DNA of 64,000 bases, from contig NC_090288.1 in NCBI RefSeq assembly GCF_037392515.1, positions 60,993,673 to 61,057,672 of the forward strand, read 5' to 3'. Under the pieces are notes generated by a model, which was not told the origin of the DNA, searched no databases, and saw only the letters and a program-made list of their open reading frames with translations. The translations under genes were made by a program, and so were the position numbers. The stretch comes from Haliotis asinina (lineage: Eukaryota; Mollusca; Gastropoda; Lepetellida; Haliotidae). The first letter of the stretch is position 1, and each line of letters opens with the position of its first letter. Shown here piece by piece: positions 43,640 through 55,964 of the stretch.

Positions 43640-43740
43640 AACACCTGGTCTTGGGGAACGGGATGCGATGGGTAGCTAAGCCTGAGTTCGATTCCCCTGA
43701 TGGGAACAATACGTAAAATATTGTCGTCCCTAGAGGTGGA
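43640..43740 (+). repeat. tRNA-derived SINE remnant
   Basis: GAGTTCGATTCCCCTGATGG resembles a pol III B box with its flank, preceded by a weak A-box-like GATGGGTAGCTAAG. Decayed. Confidence 0.4.
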
Positions 43741-43765
43741 TGACGTTCACTCGAGTGAGAACCAA

Positions 43766-43957
43766 CTGATTAATAGAATTATATGTTTTCTATCTTTAAA
43801 GTTTGGAGATGAAATTGAGCATACCTGATGAAATTTGACACCTTTACCTACCCTGCTCTGCAAACCCCATGGGGCTCTAATGTTCAAGTTTCATCATGTG
43901 TGCTCATATTTAATCTCCAAACTTTTAAGATAGAAAACATGTAATTCTATCAATCAG
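43766..43957. mobile_element. Foldback/MITE-like element with arms of about 74 bp
   Basis: The left arm CTGATTAATAGAATTATATG, TTTTCTATCTTTAAAGTTTG, GAGATGAAATTGAGC is matched by the reverse complement of the right arm (ACTTTTAAGATAGAAAACAT, GTAATTCTATCAATCAG). A spacer of about 40 bases lies between them. Arms differ at about 10 positions, so the transcript could form a long hairpin. Confidence 0.8.
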
Positions 43958-44176
43958 GTGTAGCCTAAATGTCACAGTATGAAAGATCAAATGTATGTTA
44001 AAATGTATACAAGTATCGTATAAAAAGTTTAGTAAGTTACGGAATGCGTTCCCAGTTTCTCCAGGTTTGTAGATTCCAGAATCGGACGTCCATCTTCTCG
44101 TAAACGATTTCGAATGGTTTGCGTCGACTAATTTGGAATGATATGTGATATGTCATTTATCAGTGTTACCTATGCG

Positions 44177-44207
<31 letters not shown>

Positions 44208-44989
44208 GAGAGTATACTTGTAACTTTCTACTGGAACAATACTGAACGACATAGCCAACTTTCGTATAAAATCACTGTTATCAATGGGACATTAAAAGAA
44301 TTCGAATATGTTTAGCTAATGTTGGAAACACATAGTATTTCCTTGGGAAAATACCGTTCACGTAAATCGCCATAAGCCTTACATACAAACAAGCAGTCGT
44401 TTTCAGCATACTTCTTTTTAGAAACATCACAAAATATTTCTTTTCTTGGCACAGTGGAATAGAGCTATATCCTTAATATGATGCCCTTGATATATGTTAA
44501 CATTTCTCAATTTTGAAGCCCAACTACATTTCCCATGACTCATATCTAACAGTATTAACATTTCTTGGGTAATATTGATATGAATAACAGTTCATACCAA
44601 TATTGTATGCACCGCTTGTAGTCAGAGATATATGGTTTGATGTTGACGTTTTCACACCAATATTTACATGCTTGCACATGAACTCTGTCAATAAAACTGC
44701 TAATCGTACATCCAGAATCAATGTCTAGTCCCCATGTTTAAGAACCATTCAATGAACTTGACATCACTTTACCATCAAAAACCTGTAAGATAACGTCATA
44801 TGATAATTGTCTAAGTTTCGAAAGACATTTTCAAACGCCAAATAATTCTTTTCTAGAGTGAAACGATGAACTATTGGCTAATTCCTAGAAAACAATATCC
44901 TGGTACTTATTCTACGATCCCCTACTTTTACAGCTTTTACTGGCTTAAGAAAAAAACATGATTGTATTGACGGGTCTTTGCTGTAGGAG
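43958..44989. other. No gene seen
   Basis: AT-rich; contains a (TTTTC)n tract at about 44178-44212. Confidence 0.4.
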
Positions 44990-45250
44990 CAACTAAGATC
45001 TCTAGGTGTGAATGGCAATATGTATAAAACTATTTTATCACTTTATAAAAATGTCAAATGTGCTGTGCGTATTCATGGGCAATACTTCCTGCTTCTATCT
45101 TCAGTGTGTTTTAAAACAAGGTTGTTCACTGTCACCAGTTATGTTATGATTTTTTACAGCATTTATAATTATGTAACTGTAGTTCTGGAAACAGTGGGTT
45201 TCCACTGCTGGATGAAATGTATAAAGTTAATGACTTTTTCATTGATTCTT
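44990..45250 (+). pseudogene. LINE reverse-transcriptase fragment
   Basis: The frame reads NGNMYKTILSLYKNVKCAVR and then degraded text (FFYSIYN, LLDEMYKVND-like) as in the palm region of non-LTR reverse transcriptases. The catalytic box is missing. Short and dead; clade not assigned. Confidence 0.5.
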
Positions 45251-46324
45251 CAAAAAATCGGCATTTTCCAAATTAAATAGGTTTCGGTGCATTGTTCTCA
45301 GTGGCTGTTTATTCGGGCTCGGCCACGCCCCTATTTACCATTTTCGGTTCCTTGCGCATCTGATGGTGGTTCAGATGGTATATGGCTCGACAGCATTTAC
45401 TGTTGTCTTCGTAAGACAAGGGAAACAAACCTATCTACACCAGATGAAATAGCATTTTCGTCCTAGTAATCCACGTCTGAATGCATAATAAAACGTGAGA
45501 TTAATTTTCCACACAAATGTTGAAGCGCGTCATGCTAATGGTCTTCAAATGATTATAGCTTCCAGAGCTCAAGATCAATTTCAAGTGACGCAAATTCAAC
45601 CTCTGAACGTCTCTTGTGATAATACAGATGTATACGCATGACAGTGTTTAACATATGTTTTCAGTTGTATTAGCGCTTCAATTGACTTGTGACGTCAAGT
45701 TTATACGATAAGATACCGTCCATTCACAGCTGAATGAAACAAATGCAGGGTATTGGATTCAAGTAACATGTGATGAATAAATATAGACTCAAGAAAAGAC
45801 AATTCTACACAACTACATTTTATTCAGGCAATGGCTATATCTGCAAGGAAACAAGTGTATCGAATTACACATTTGAATAAACAGTCATGATTATCTTATT
45901 GTTAACAAAGCATCAATACAAACACAGCCGAAGTTGCTACCATTAGCTTCTAATCTACCCTATATAATCTTACGACTTACTACCATTTTCATGAATATAA
46001 GCATGGGTATAGATGAATACGTTGTCGTTGTCGTCCAAAAGCATTATATCTCCAGAGTTATACTGAAGTGTCAGTTGGTTCCAATTCAAGGTAATGACAA
46101 GCCCCACAGCAACCTGACAAAAACCTACAATCAGGAGTTCAAAATTCTGTTTCTAGATGAATTCGTTTTCGGTGTCTCTCTATCTCCAGAGTAATGACAG
46201 TAGCGATATACCAACCACACTCTTCTATCGAATAATCTTTGACAATACATACGAACTGTCACACCAAGTGTGAGATTTTAATGTAGGTGCGCCTTATATA
46301 CATCATTACCGGAAGTTTGGTCGT
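45251..46324. other. 3' flank of gene B, no gene seen
   Basis: No coding feature recognised. The polyadenylation site of gene B would lie just left of 46325, where ATAAGGCGC occurs on the minus strand and no clear AATAAA is close. Confidence 0.35.
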
Positions 46325-48939
46325 TCAGGCCGTGACTGTGCTGGCAACGATAGGAGCACCGGTGGTGGCGACAGGAGCACCGGTGGTGACGACAGGAGCA
46401 CCGGTGGTGACGACAGGAGCAGCAGTGGTCATCGCTGGAGCAGGGGTGCTGACAACGATGGTGCCAACGGTCGTTTGCGACAATGCAGCCTCATGCTCGA
46501 GATGCTGGAAAACGTCAAAGATGAAAACATCCATCAAAATCAACTTTCCTTCATTCTTTATTCCAATACAAAAGACGCGTTACGAGTCTGAAGAGACACA
46601 GAAAGTGTACTTTGAAGCCTCTTTGTGGCGCGCCTAAGGTTAGTTTGTAAAATATTTGATATTTTGTTTAGTTTCAAAATGCTTTCTTATATTTTCAAAG
46701 GGAATGTATCGTAAACAGGTAAGGTACATGCTCTCAGTTCCGATCCCATGGTTTAATTCATATTTGGTAAAGTAGCCTCCAAATGAAGAAAGTGCATGTA
46801 CAGCATACTGTCGGGGACGACATTCCGGTATAGTATAGTTTTAAGGAGCCTCACTGATTCAAAAACATCAGGAGGAAAGTGTCACTTTTAATTATATCTG
46901 TGACATTAATAACATTTGTAATATTCTATCATTATCCGGCACCTGTCGTGTAACAGTCAAAATCTCATGTGCCATTTCCAAACAGATAATGTATCATTAA
47001 ACATTGATATCATTTGTAATGTAACAGGCTTTAACAAGAGTATGTGAGTGACAGCTTTAAGTGTCATGTGGCTATGTTCATTCCCCGGTACCTCTGACCT
47101 GTCTGTTTCACATATTCTGTAGAAATTTTACTGCATGTTATATGAATGTGAAGTAAATCTAAATTGAATCTCCTTGCTCGCCCTTACCCTAATCAGCATC
47201 TGATCGAAGCCATGAACCTGATCGTCTTCAATTTCTGCAACAAAACAAAAACACAAAAAATAAGTCTGTTGAGAAAAATACGTCAGTGTGTTTATCCAGA
47301 AGAGCGGGTAGCGTTGCTGAGAAGAACAAAGGAGCGGCACGGGGATGAGGGATGCAGTAAATTGAAGACCGAAAGCTGAATAGGCTCCTGTTGGTATCAA
47401 GAGACGTCAGATGTTGTTAGACCATGACAAACTTGTGGTAGATAATTAGGAGTCCAGTGTATGCAGTCGTTGTCGATTAAAAGGAAACGATACTCAAGGC
47501 TCATCTCTTCCGGGTGATGCGTGACATCTAAAGTAGATATAGAGCTATAGAAATTGACCTACTGTTTGTTTTATTTATTGCGTATTATATACCCACGTGA
47601 CATGAGGTCAAGGACGGCTGCATAGCCCTTTTGGTCGATGTACTGGGTGAGTGTATTGTGCTCAGCAGCATACAGGATCTCCAAGAACACCCGCATATCG
47701 GCGTGTGAGAGATTGTCCTCAATCTTGTGAGCAAGGTGAAGTTCTCTCAGGAAGTTAAACAGGTCGGAACCAGCTTGTCGCTTCTGATCAAGGAAACAAA
47801 ACATTTTATTTTTTAGGAATATTTGAGCGAATTAATTAAGTTCATCTACTGATACGCAGTAAAGACTGGTTGGTACGAACGAATGACAACATATGAACAC
47901 CCCAGCACCAGATGTGTATTTAACATCAGTATAATTTCGGACCTACGAAGATCCCGTTTACAACTGGTGTTCAGGAAATCATGCTTCTCGTAAGAGTGTG
48001 TAGTCGAGGTCGGTGACGTAGGTGGCACATGTCATCGTATCCCATTTGAGCAGATTAATGCTCATAACGTCACTCACTGGATTGTCTTGGTCAGATTTGA
48101 TTCAATTCAGAATAAATCATGTAGCTAGAAATTGCCCCCCCCCCCCCCTACCCTCCCTGCCTCCCTACCTCTCTATCTGTGTATGTATGTAGCTGTGCGT
48201 GTGTGTTTGTCATTTACATTATCTTCGTCATCACTTACTGTGTTACATGTATACCTTGTTGACTGACTGATACCATAAATACTGACGTTTGGCCAAATCT
48301 ACTCACGACAACTACCGTTGAGCCTGAGCCCGAGCCTTGCTGTAGATGCTGAAACAGAACCGTATATATATGTATTGGGTTAGGCGGCTGCCTTCGTGCT
48401 CTAACGGTTGGGTGGCTATCGTTGGGAACGTGTGTTCGAATCCCGGATAGGACTTAATTCAACACAAGTACTACAATCTATACTTTACTCAGAAAGTGTT
48501 ATTACATATGCATTGCATTCAGTATTTCAATATGCGCCCTCTTTGGACTTTAATCAGGTTTTGCTGAGTGCGGCGTTAAACAGCAAAACAAACTTTAAAG
48601 AATAGTTTGGTACTTACAGCCTGAAGGTAACCCTCAAAGTGAGGAATGTCGTCTTTGTCCAAATCTGAAGATACATAAATCATGTGGACATATTTACTTC
48701 ATGTGCTATTTGGTTCATAGAAATACATTTTGTCAAACATATCAAGGAGTCAGTTTCTGGTAAGAATTAGAAATAACTACATCAGGGTTATGTAACTAAT
48801 AACGGCTTATTTTACTGGCGTGCACCAATTTCCACAAAACAACCCGAAAACAATAATATGGTTTAACATAGATTCATATATCTATGAATTCTCATGCTGA
48901 CAAACACTACACTGTCATACAGGAGTAGATAGGCTCAGC

Positions 48940-48979
<40 letters not shown>

Positions 48980-49616
48980 CATGTGAGTGTGTGAGTGTGT
49001 GTGTAATTACTGTTTTGTATCCATCTAAGAAAGCGTGTGTGTACCTGAGTGCGTGCTTGTATGCATTTAGTGTTTTGTGTCATTGGAAGAAAGTGTGTAT
49101 CTCTGTGTGTGCGTGTAGTGTTTTGCGTCCATCTAAGAAAATGTGTACGTGTGTTTAGGTACCTCTGTGTGTGCTTGTATGTACATTATTGTTTGGACTT
49201 TATATGTGTGTAATTAGGATCCTGCCCTGAAACACTGTGTATGTAATTAGTTATTTCTATCCACCCGAATCTCATGTGTATAAATGGCGACCTGTGTCTT
49301 CATGAAACATTTGCTGTGAGTTACTGGTGATTTGTTTCAAGTTGACGTGCACAGATACATACGATCGATGAGGCGAATGATATTAGAGAAAGTCTGGGCT
49401 GAGATGAAGGCTGTGAGGGAGGCGCTGCCCTGCTCGGCAGCCTGGATCAGGTTGTGGTAAAGGTCCTTTTCAGCAACATTCATATGGGCAAACTCGTGGC
49501 TCTTCCGGATATCCTTCAGGTAGTCGGCGAATTTCTTAGGATCTGTGTAGTCGTGATGGCTGTTGGCCATGACGGCCGTCACTGTTACTATGGCAACAAC
49601 TAGAAGTTTCATCATG
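46325..49616 (-). CDS. Six-exon secreted helical protein with internal module duplication (gene B)
   Basis: Exons on the minus strand: 49616-49363 (ATG 49615, after acceptor CTCTTTCAG), 48664-48618, 48348-48307, 47783-47597, 47234-47188 and 46504-46325. Every boundary has AG/GT sites and the phases join (1,0,0,1,0) to 251 codons plus stop. The protein has a signal peptide (MMKLLVVAIVTVTAVMA), helix-rich module 1 (exons 1-3), a dibasic KR starting exon 4, module 2 (exons 4-6) and a Thr/Ala/Pro/Val-rich mucin-like tail (TTGAPVV repeats). Exons 2 and 5 are both 47 bp, phase 1 to 0, and encode related text (DKDDIPHFEGYL; EDDQVHGFDQML). I recognise no known family. A secreted role, perhaps processed at KR, is an inference. 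Confidence 0.75.
46352..46432 (-). repeat. 21-bp coding tandem repeat in the last exon of gene B
   Basis: Three to four copies of ACCACCGGTGCTCCTGTCGT-type sequence encode TTGAPV units. Gene A lacks them, so they expanded after the paralogues split, or were lost there. Confidence 0.85.
48056..48112 (-). repeat. SINE fragment
   Basis: ACGTCACTCACTGGATTGTC, then TTGGTCAGATTTGATT, is the reverse complement of the CAGACAATCCAGTGA region of the local SINE. It lies in intron 3 of gene B. Confidence 0.45.
48384..48602 (+). repeat. tRNA-derived SINE in an intron of gene B
   Basis: It has an A-box-like GTGCTCTAACGGTTGG and a B-box-like GTGTTCGAATCCC, and ends GAGTGCGGCGTTAAACAGC, then AAAACAAAC, the 3' tail of the local SINEs. 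It lies antisense to the gene. Confidence 0.7.
48940..48974 (+). repeat. (GT)n microsatellite
   Basis: GT repeat followed by degenerate GTGTGAGT text up to about 49160. Confidence 0.9.
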
Positions 49617-51142
49617 CTGAAAGAGGACATACGTTCTTACAGATCATGCGAAGCCTGATTTGATACTGCTGAGTGATGACTGTGAAATGGTGAAATTCAG
49701 GATGGAGACTGGATTCGAATCCAAAGGTCCTAAACTCGGTTATTTCTGAGTCGTTTTGTGGTGGGAACATGCCTCAAACTGACTTTGAGGTTTTGAGCAA
49801 ATGTTATCATTAATTAGAATATATTCGCAGTAGGTGTGCCGGCGTTCTTCTCTTAGGAAGTTCTTATACTACTCGCTACTCCCACGGGCAAGGACCAAAA
49901 AAAAAAGAGTGGAAGAAAACATGAAATATATTGCATCACCTTTAGTTATATCGATAATGGGTTTTAGTTCAGTTCACCAGGTTACCAAATTCAACGAAAA
50001 ACCTGAAAGACCAGCGACTTTCTCTGGTTCCCATTTACATGGAGGCATGGTGACTCAAAGTCAAACCTCCGCTTTTGTCTAAAGTATTCCTGGCCCTTTG
50101 GTGATTAAACATAGACATGTGTCCCTTTGCTGTCAGTGATATTCACTGGCTCAGCTGAAGATGCGTAATGTTATGGTTGTCATTACGAAGACATGTCCAA
50201 ATGCTGTTAGTATCATACACTCTAGTGTTGTTCTTGATTTGTCAGCTGAACTATTGACGTGCCTGTTCGTGTGTTTGTGAAAGATCCACTGGTAAAGCAG
50301 TCTGAGCTAACATTTCGGCCAACTCTTCGTATCAGTTGTGATTGGCAATGACGGTTTTGTCAACGCTGGTAATGACGACAATTTGAAATAATACACCTAA
50401 TACCAGAGATGCACATGGGTAGTTCGTCCTATTTCCTTGACAGATCGACCGGCTTGTCACAATGTAATACATACGTCAAACACGGATACCCAGTCTTGAC
50501 ACTGTAAGTTGTGGTTGACCCCAGAAATATCAACAATGAAAGACGAAATCTCTGATTCTTAGTTTCCATTGTTAGATAAAGCAATTATTCACCTTAAAAC
50601 GAAATGCGTTGAAATAAAAATCATTATACAAATTATATTACATAAAAACATGATTTTCAGACAGCTCGATGTACTATGCAATCCATTCATAAAACAAATA
50701 GAGAATCCAGTTAGCCTTTTTCAGGTGAGAAAATAAAAATTGTACCTGTCGTGTTTCACTGTTGGGAACACTCGCTGTGACTTCATGTGTCTCACTGACC
50801 TTCTTATACTGTGATAATCTACAGGATAGGCTCCTAGGAAGCTCACCTGACCAAGCCACTCCATGTCTGGATATAGGTCATAGTTATCGGTTTGACCTTG
50901 TGCTTGAAATCTCTTTTGACGTCCGTTAATGCGATACTTGCATTTCCAAAAGGTCTTGTATCAAGAATATAGGTACTAAAGTGTTACAGTTAATTTTGAC
51001 TGAATATAAACACATGAGAAGTGGAAACGTTGCTCTCTTTGGAAATATACTACATGTCTAAAAAGTATTTCAAGGCATAAAATGTAAAAAAATCCCAAAC
51101 AAACAAAAAATACTTCAAGGCTAAAGTTAAAAGAGGCGTAGG
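49617..51142. other. Upstream region of gene B, no gene seen
   Basis: The ATG exon begins at an acceptor, so a non-coding first exon should lie here; it was not located. No other feature recognised. Confidence 0.4.
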
Positions 51143-51830
51143 ATATCACCGAAGAAGAGTTTATGGTAAAATGACATAGGTAGTCGTGGAAATTGAGGCA
51201 GAGCTTATGATAAAATGACGTAGGTAATCACGGGAAGCACTTCAGATTTTGTGGTAAAATGGTGTAGGTAACTGCGGAAAGTACTCCAAAGCTTATAGTA
51301 AAATGATGTAGGTAACTGCGGAAAGTACTTCAAAGTTTATGGTAACATGGTATGGGTAACTGTGGAAAGTACTTTAAAACTTATGGTAACATGGTATGGG
51401 TAACTGCGGAAAGTACTCCAAAGCTTATAGTAAAATGGTATAGGTAACTGCGGAAAGTACTTCAAAGCTTATAGTAAAATGGTGTAGATAACTGTGGAAA
51501 GTACTTCAAAGCTTATAGTAAAATGATGTAGGTAACTGCGGAAAGCACTTCAAAGCTTATAGTAAAATGATGTAGGTAACTGCGGAAAGTACTTCAAAGC
51601 TTATAGTAAAATGATGTAGGTAACTGCGGAAAGTACTTCAAAGCTTATAGTAAAATGATGTAGGTAACTGCGGAAAGTACTTCAAAGCTTATGGTAACAT
51701 GGTATGGGTAACAGCGGAAAGTACTCCAAAGCTTATTGTAAAATGGTATGGGTAACAGCGGAAAGTACTCCAAAGCTTATTGTAAAATGGTATAGGTAAC
51801 TGCGGTAAGCACATCAAGACTTATGCCCGA
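51143..51830 (+). repeat. 44-bp minisatellite, about 15 copies
   Basis: Units of GTAAAATGATGTAGGTAACT, then GCGGAAAGTACTTCAAAGC, then TTATA repeat head to tail. Central units are nearly identical and outer ones diverged. Confidence 0.95.
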
Positions 51831-52165
51831 ATGGCGTACCTCTTCGCTGAGTAATGACACAAGGTTTGTCCGATCGCAGTCTCGGGTAAACGTCTGAGAA
51901 AGCCAGGGGCAAATAACATATAAGAACCTAACACCGAGAATACAGGAGACGTTAGCTGCTGGAAATACGATGACCCACATGATTGTCAATTATCATCTGC
52001 ATTTTATTAGCCACTGAACCTGAAATGAGTAACGGTGTGTATGCGTCAGTTTTGACATTTTTCGTTCCCGTGAGGATTATCCATACACTGTGCAATATGT
52101 GCACGTACCTTGTACATTGCTGGATCATCATAAATCATCATTTTGTGCCGTACACAACGTTAGTT
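51831..52165. other. No gene seen
   Basis: Unique-looking spacer before a SINE copy. Confidence 0.4.
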
Positions 52166-52415
52166 AGGTGAGTGAGTGAGTGAGTGAGTGCGTTTAGTTT
52201 TACCATATTCCAGATGTATTATTTACAGCGGTCTGTAAATAATAGAGCCTGGTTCAGATAATCCAGTGGTCAACAGCATGAGCATTAATCTGCACAAATG
52301 GGATGCCATGACACGTGTCAACCAAGTCAGCGAGCCTGACTACCCGATCCTGTTATTCGCCTCTGACATCAAGCATGGGTTATTGAAGGTCAATTCTAAA
52401 CCGAATCTTCACGTG
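52166..52415 (+). repeat. SINE-like repeat
   Basis: It begins with (GTGA)n and TTTAGTTTTACCATATTCCA, then CAACAGCATGAGCATTAATC, GTGTCAACCAAGTCAGCGAG, CCTGACTACCCGATCCTGTT and CGAATCTTCACGTGTC, in the order of the 41608 copy. Confidence 0.8.
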
Positions 52416-52612
52416 TCTCGTCAGTTAGGAAAGGACAATATCTTTGGTGTTTAGTATTGTCTGAGGTCGATGTATATATTTGTTTCATATTTTCGTTACT
52501 TTCACTTTATATGGCATACTTTCACCATAATAAATGTCTCATGTCTCATGAAAATATTATAATGCTTCAGTGACAATAACAATGTCCGATGTTTGGTATT
52601 ATAAATTTGGTA

Positions 52613-53490
52613 TTATTCCAGGATGTGTTGATCAGTGGAAAACAAAGATACATGAATTTTGTGGAGCAATGCCTGTACCTCCTGGGTGAAGATCGAATCA
52701 GTCGTTGGATGTTCTGCTGTTCCCCATTCCCCGTGCTGCATGTGGAGCAACTGTTGAAGATTCTGTGGTGAATTACACCGTCGACGTACCCGTCTATCGA
52801 TCTGATCCCAAAGGTGTTCGAATGGGTTTAGATTCGGGGATCTGGAAGGCCAGGGGAGGGTATTGATGTTGTTATTGGTAGTCAGGTAGTCCACTGTGGC
52901 ATGCTGTGTGGGGCCTGGCGTTGTCCTATTGGAAGAGCTGCCGTTGACGGTCAACAATGTGAAGGACGTGCGGACGGAGAATCTAGTCGATGTATCGTTT
53001 TCCCGTCAGATTGCCTTGGACAAGCACAAGTTCCGATCTGCGGGTGTATGATTCCCCACACTATAACACTTCAATCAGCGAATCTGTCCACCTGCCTCAT
53101 GCAGTTAGGAGCAAAACGTTCATGACGTCGTATGTAGACACGGTCTCTACCATTACGTCGATGTAGTCATGTCAAGGAGGGGCAACGTCTGGACGTTTGG
53201 CACGTATTCATACTTCTCGGACACGGTTCCTGATTGTCTGATCGGACACTCCTCAGGCTCGAAACTGTTCTTGTGCTCTGTCCCGGGCGTTGCGATGGCG
53301 GTCACGTGAGGATTCTAGGTCTTACTGATCTTGGACGGTCCTTTGTCGAATTTGTTTGACGAAATCGATCTCACAATCGAGTTATTGTGCAGGGATGAAC
53401 GTTGAAGATCCTTGCCACCTTACTCTTTGATTCGCCAGGTTGCAATCGTCCAATTGCCTGATTTCGATCGGGAGCGTTGAGAATTTCCAT
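52613..53490 (-). pseudogene. Tc1-type transposase pseudogene
   Basis: The minus strand from ATG 53490 reads an HTH start (RNQAIGRLQPGESKSKVARI) and then breaks frame repeatedly. The C-terminal part (52957-52613) has LPWPSRSPNLNPFEHLWDQI with DRRVRR and PQNLQQLL. The third catalytic residue region is kept, but the ending GGHTRY is lost. No terminal inverted repeats were found. Confidence 0.8.
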
Positions 53491-54023
53491 TTTCGTGTAC
53501 AGTACGTGCAAAGATCGTGGATGAAATTGGAATGTTATAGTCATATCCTGTACTCATGCTTTGCACGTGAGAAACAATCAATGTGCCTGATATTCGTGCT
53601 GCATGACATCCACGCACATCATGACAATCTAGATTGATAAAACCTTTCAACATAATTTTGGTTGCGTTTGGTCAAGCAAGATCTAAAAAATTCCAGAAAC
53701 AATGTGCAATCCTAAAAAATGTATGAGTTTACATATGTGTACAAAATTGTAAGTATCTGTTTTGAATTTCACTTTGCGTTTCTTGTTTTGAAGAGTGTAT
53801 TATGTTACGGGGCCATATTTGTTCAGGTGTACAACTGACTTGCCGTAGCATGTGTTTAAGACTGGTGTCGCTCTGGGAAGGGTTCAAATGCTTTTCCCGA
53901 ACATATTTTGAAATCATAATGAAATAACGCTTAATAAACATGTTTTCAGGATATTACGGGGTTCGCAGAATCAGCAATGATGCTGTTGTGTATTCATGTT
54001 TTAGTTTTCTTTTCATTATAAGG
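53491..54023. other. No gene seen
   Basis: Flank of the Tc1 remnant; no recognised feature. Confidence 0.4.
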
Positions 54024-54167
54024 GGCGGTGGGGTAGCCTAGTGGTTAAAGACGTAGACCCGGGTTCGACTTCCCACAAGGGTACAATAAGTGAAGCTCAT
54101 TTCTGGTGTCCCCCGCCGTGATGTTGCTGGAATATTGCTAAAACAGGCCACTCACTCACTTGATTGT
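54024..54167 (+). repeat. tRNA-derived SINE
   Basis: GGTGGGGTAGCCTAGTGGTT (A-box region) and GACCCGGGTTCGACTTCCCA (B box) form a tRNA-like head. The tail runs CCCCCGCCGTGATGTTGCTG, then GAATATTGCTAAAAC and CACTCACTCACT. The tail is the reverse complement of the ACGCCGC...ATATTCCAGC region of the other SINE group here. Confidence 0.8.
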
Positions 54168-55964
54168 TTGGTCAGTCTACTGGCCTCCGTTGCAAGAAGT
54201 CTGGAGTGATGCCGTTTCGCGAACGCCTGTGGTGACGTGGTGTTTGGTCGATTTATTTCTGGCCAACCTAGTTCAATAGCTTCAAATGAAATAACGACAT
54301 TTTGACGCCACTCTAGTTATCAAGGGGTTTAACTGAATGGATGTATTTGGTATCAACAATGTCACTGTATTTAAACAATTTGTAGAAATTGTCAGGTAGG
54401 AACAGTGGTAATACCTCCTGGATTGTTGAATGTTATACTTAGATATACAATTTATACACAGGAGGCGGGCGAACCCAATGGGTAAAGCGTTCGCTCATCA
54501 CCATGATGACCCGGTTTATTTCCCAACGTGTGTAAAATGTGTGTAGATAACAGTGATATCGCATACTGAAAACGCGTTATAAACATAGCCACTATAGGTA
54601 TCAATATCATTACGTCATCAATAAAGCTTTGAACTAATTTTCCCATGAGTGTTTTATCGCCTACATATGCAAAACATTTTCTTCATAGGTGTACTATAAA
54701 TCACATGTGTATAAATGTCTGACACATGATCGTAAAGTGTTATCTTTGTGACCTCTTCTCGACGTTTGCTGGAGAATTAACCCGGATCTTGTAAAATATA
54801 TCATTATTTCCAGTTGAGGCAGGTTAGATTGTTAGAGATTTAAAGTCTTGTTTCTGAGAGATGAGGGATATTGAAATGAGCTACCTTCGATGTATTGATT
54901 TGAGTAAATACTGTTGTTCTAACGTTTTGGAAGAAGAAACGTCAACTGCGTAATTTGTACAGTACAATCTGATTTGTTTGGTGAATGCCATCAAATGAAC
55001 AGATCGATTCAGATGATATTAGTCACCTGATTGTCTGGTTCAAGCTCGATTTTCTATAGACATACGGCTAATAGTGGGAATATTCTTCAACACATGAACA
55101 TGACATGGCAAGTCATTTCTGTTGTTATAGGACGGGACATTGCCCTTTTTACTTGTTTACGAACACACTCCAGCTAATCTGAACCAGATGGTGTGTGATT
55201 GACTTATACCAGACAGTAATCTTATCTTCCTTCACTCATGAACACTTACTATTATAGATCAAACTGACTGTTATCTTGCTTTGTCACACAGTAAACTTTG
55301 ACTTATTTTGCAACATTTTGAACATGGTAAATATCTACACAACAGAGAGTACACACAGGAAAACTAGATATGACCAAACGATCTGACGGAAGTAGCTGAA
55401 TCATGCTTACTCAAAGTAGAAAACACACAAACAACACCCTCAATGACACATACCTACTGGATAATCGTTTCTCGATTGTTTCCATTTTACACGCAACATT
55501 CTACATTTGTCTTCCCCAGAAAATATCCCACATATCAACTAAAACTGTTATAAATCAGTATGAACAGTACGTGGCTCACAGACGCTGATGGGCAATACAC
55601 ACAATAGCTGTTCATAATATAAGCGAAGGTATTATTATGTTTCACATTCATGGTTTTACGTGACGCTCGAACAAATGTGACAGGTACCCTCAAATGTTCA
55701 TAATGGACGCAGAAAAATATCATTACTGTTGACTGTACCCACAACACAGCTCTTTGGTGTGAGTTTGGTTGTTTCTTTCCGGCAGTCATGTGCATCACTT
55801 AGTCCATCAGTCCACATGATCAATGATTCATTTGAGGCCTTGAAATTTTTGCATCAAAACGTTTTACACACCTTTACTTCATGGGAACTTCATAATGCCT
55901 TCAAGTGGCTTTTGAAATATTAATTTGACGGAGTCGGTGGAAAACCTGAAATTTACATATTGAA
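54168..55964. other. No gene seen; minor SINE fragments
   Basis: A decayed tRNA-like SINE head lies at 54457-54530 (TGGGTAAAGCGTTCGCTC). A fragment of inverted SINE text lies near 55022-55095 (GATTGTCTGGTTCAAGCTCG). Nothing else recognised. Confidence 0.4.

Noticed and set aside
54024..54110. A tRNA gene
   Set aside because: A and B boxes are present but the acceptor and anticodon arms do not close, and the tail is that of a dispersed SINE.
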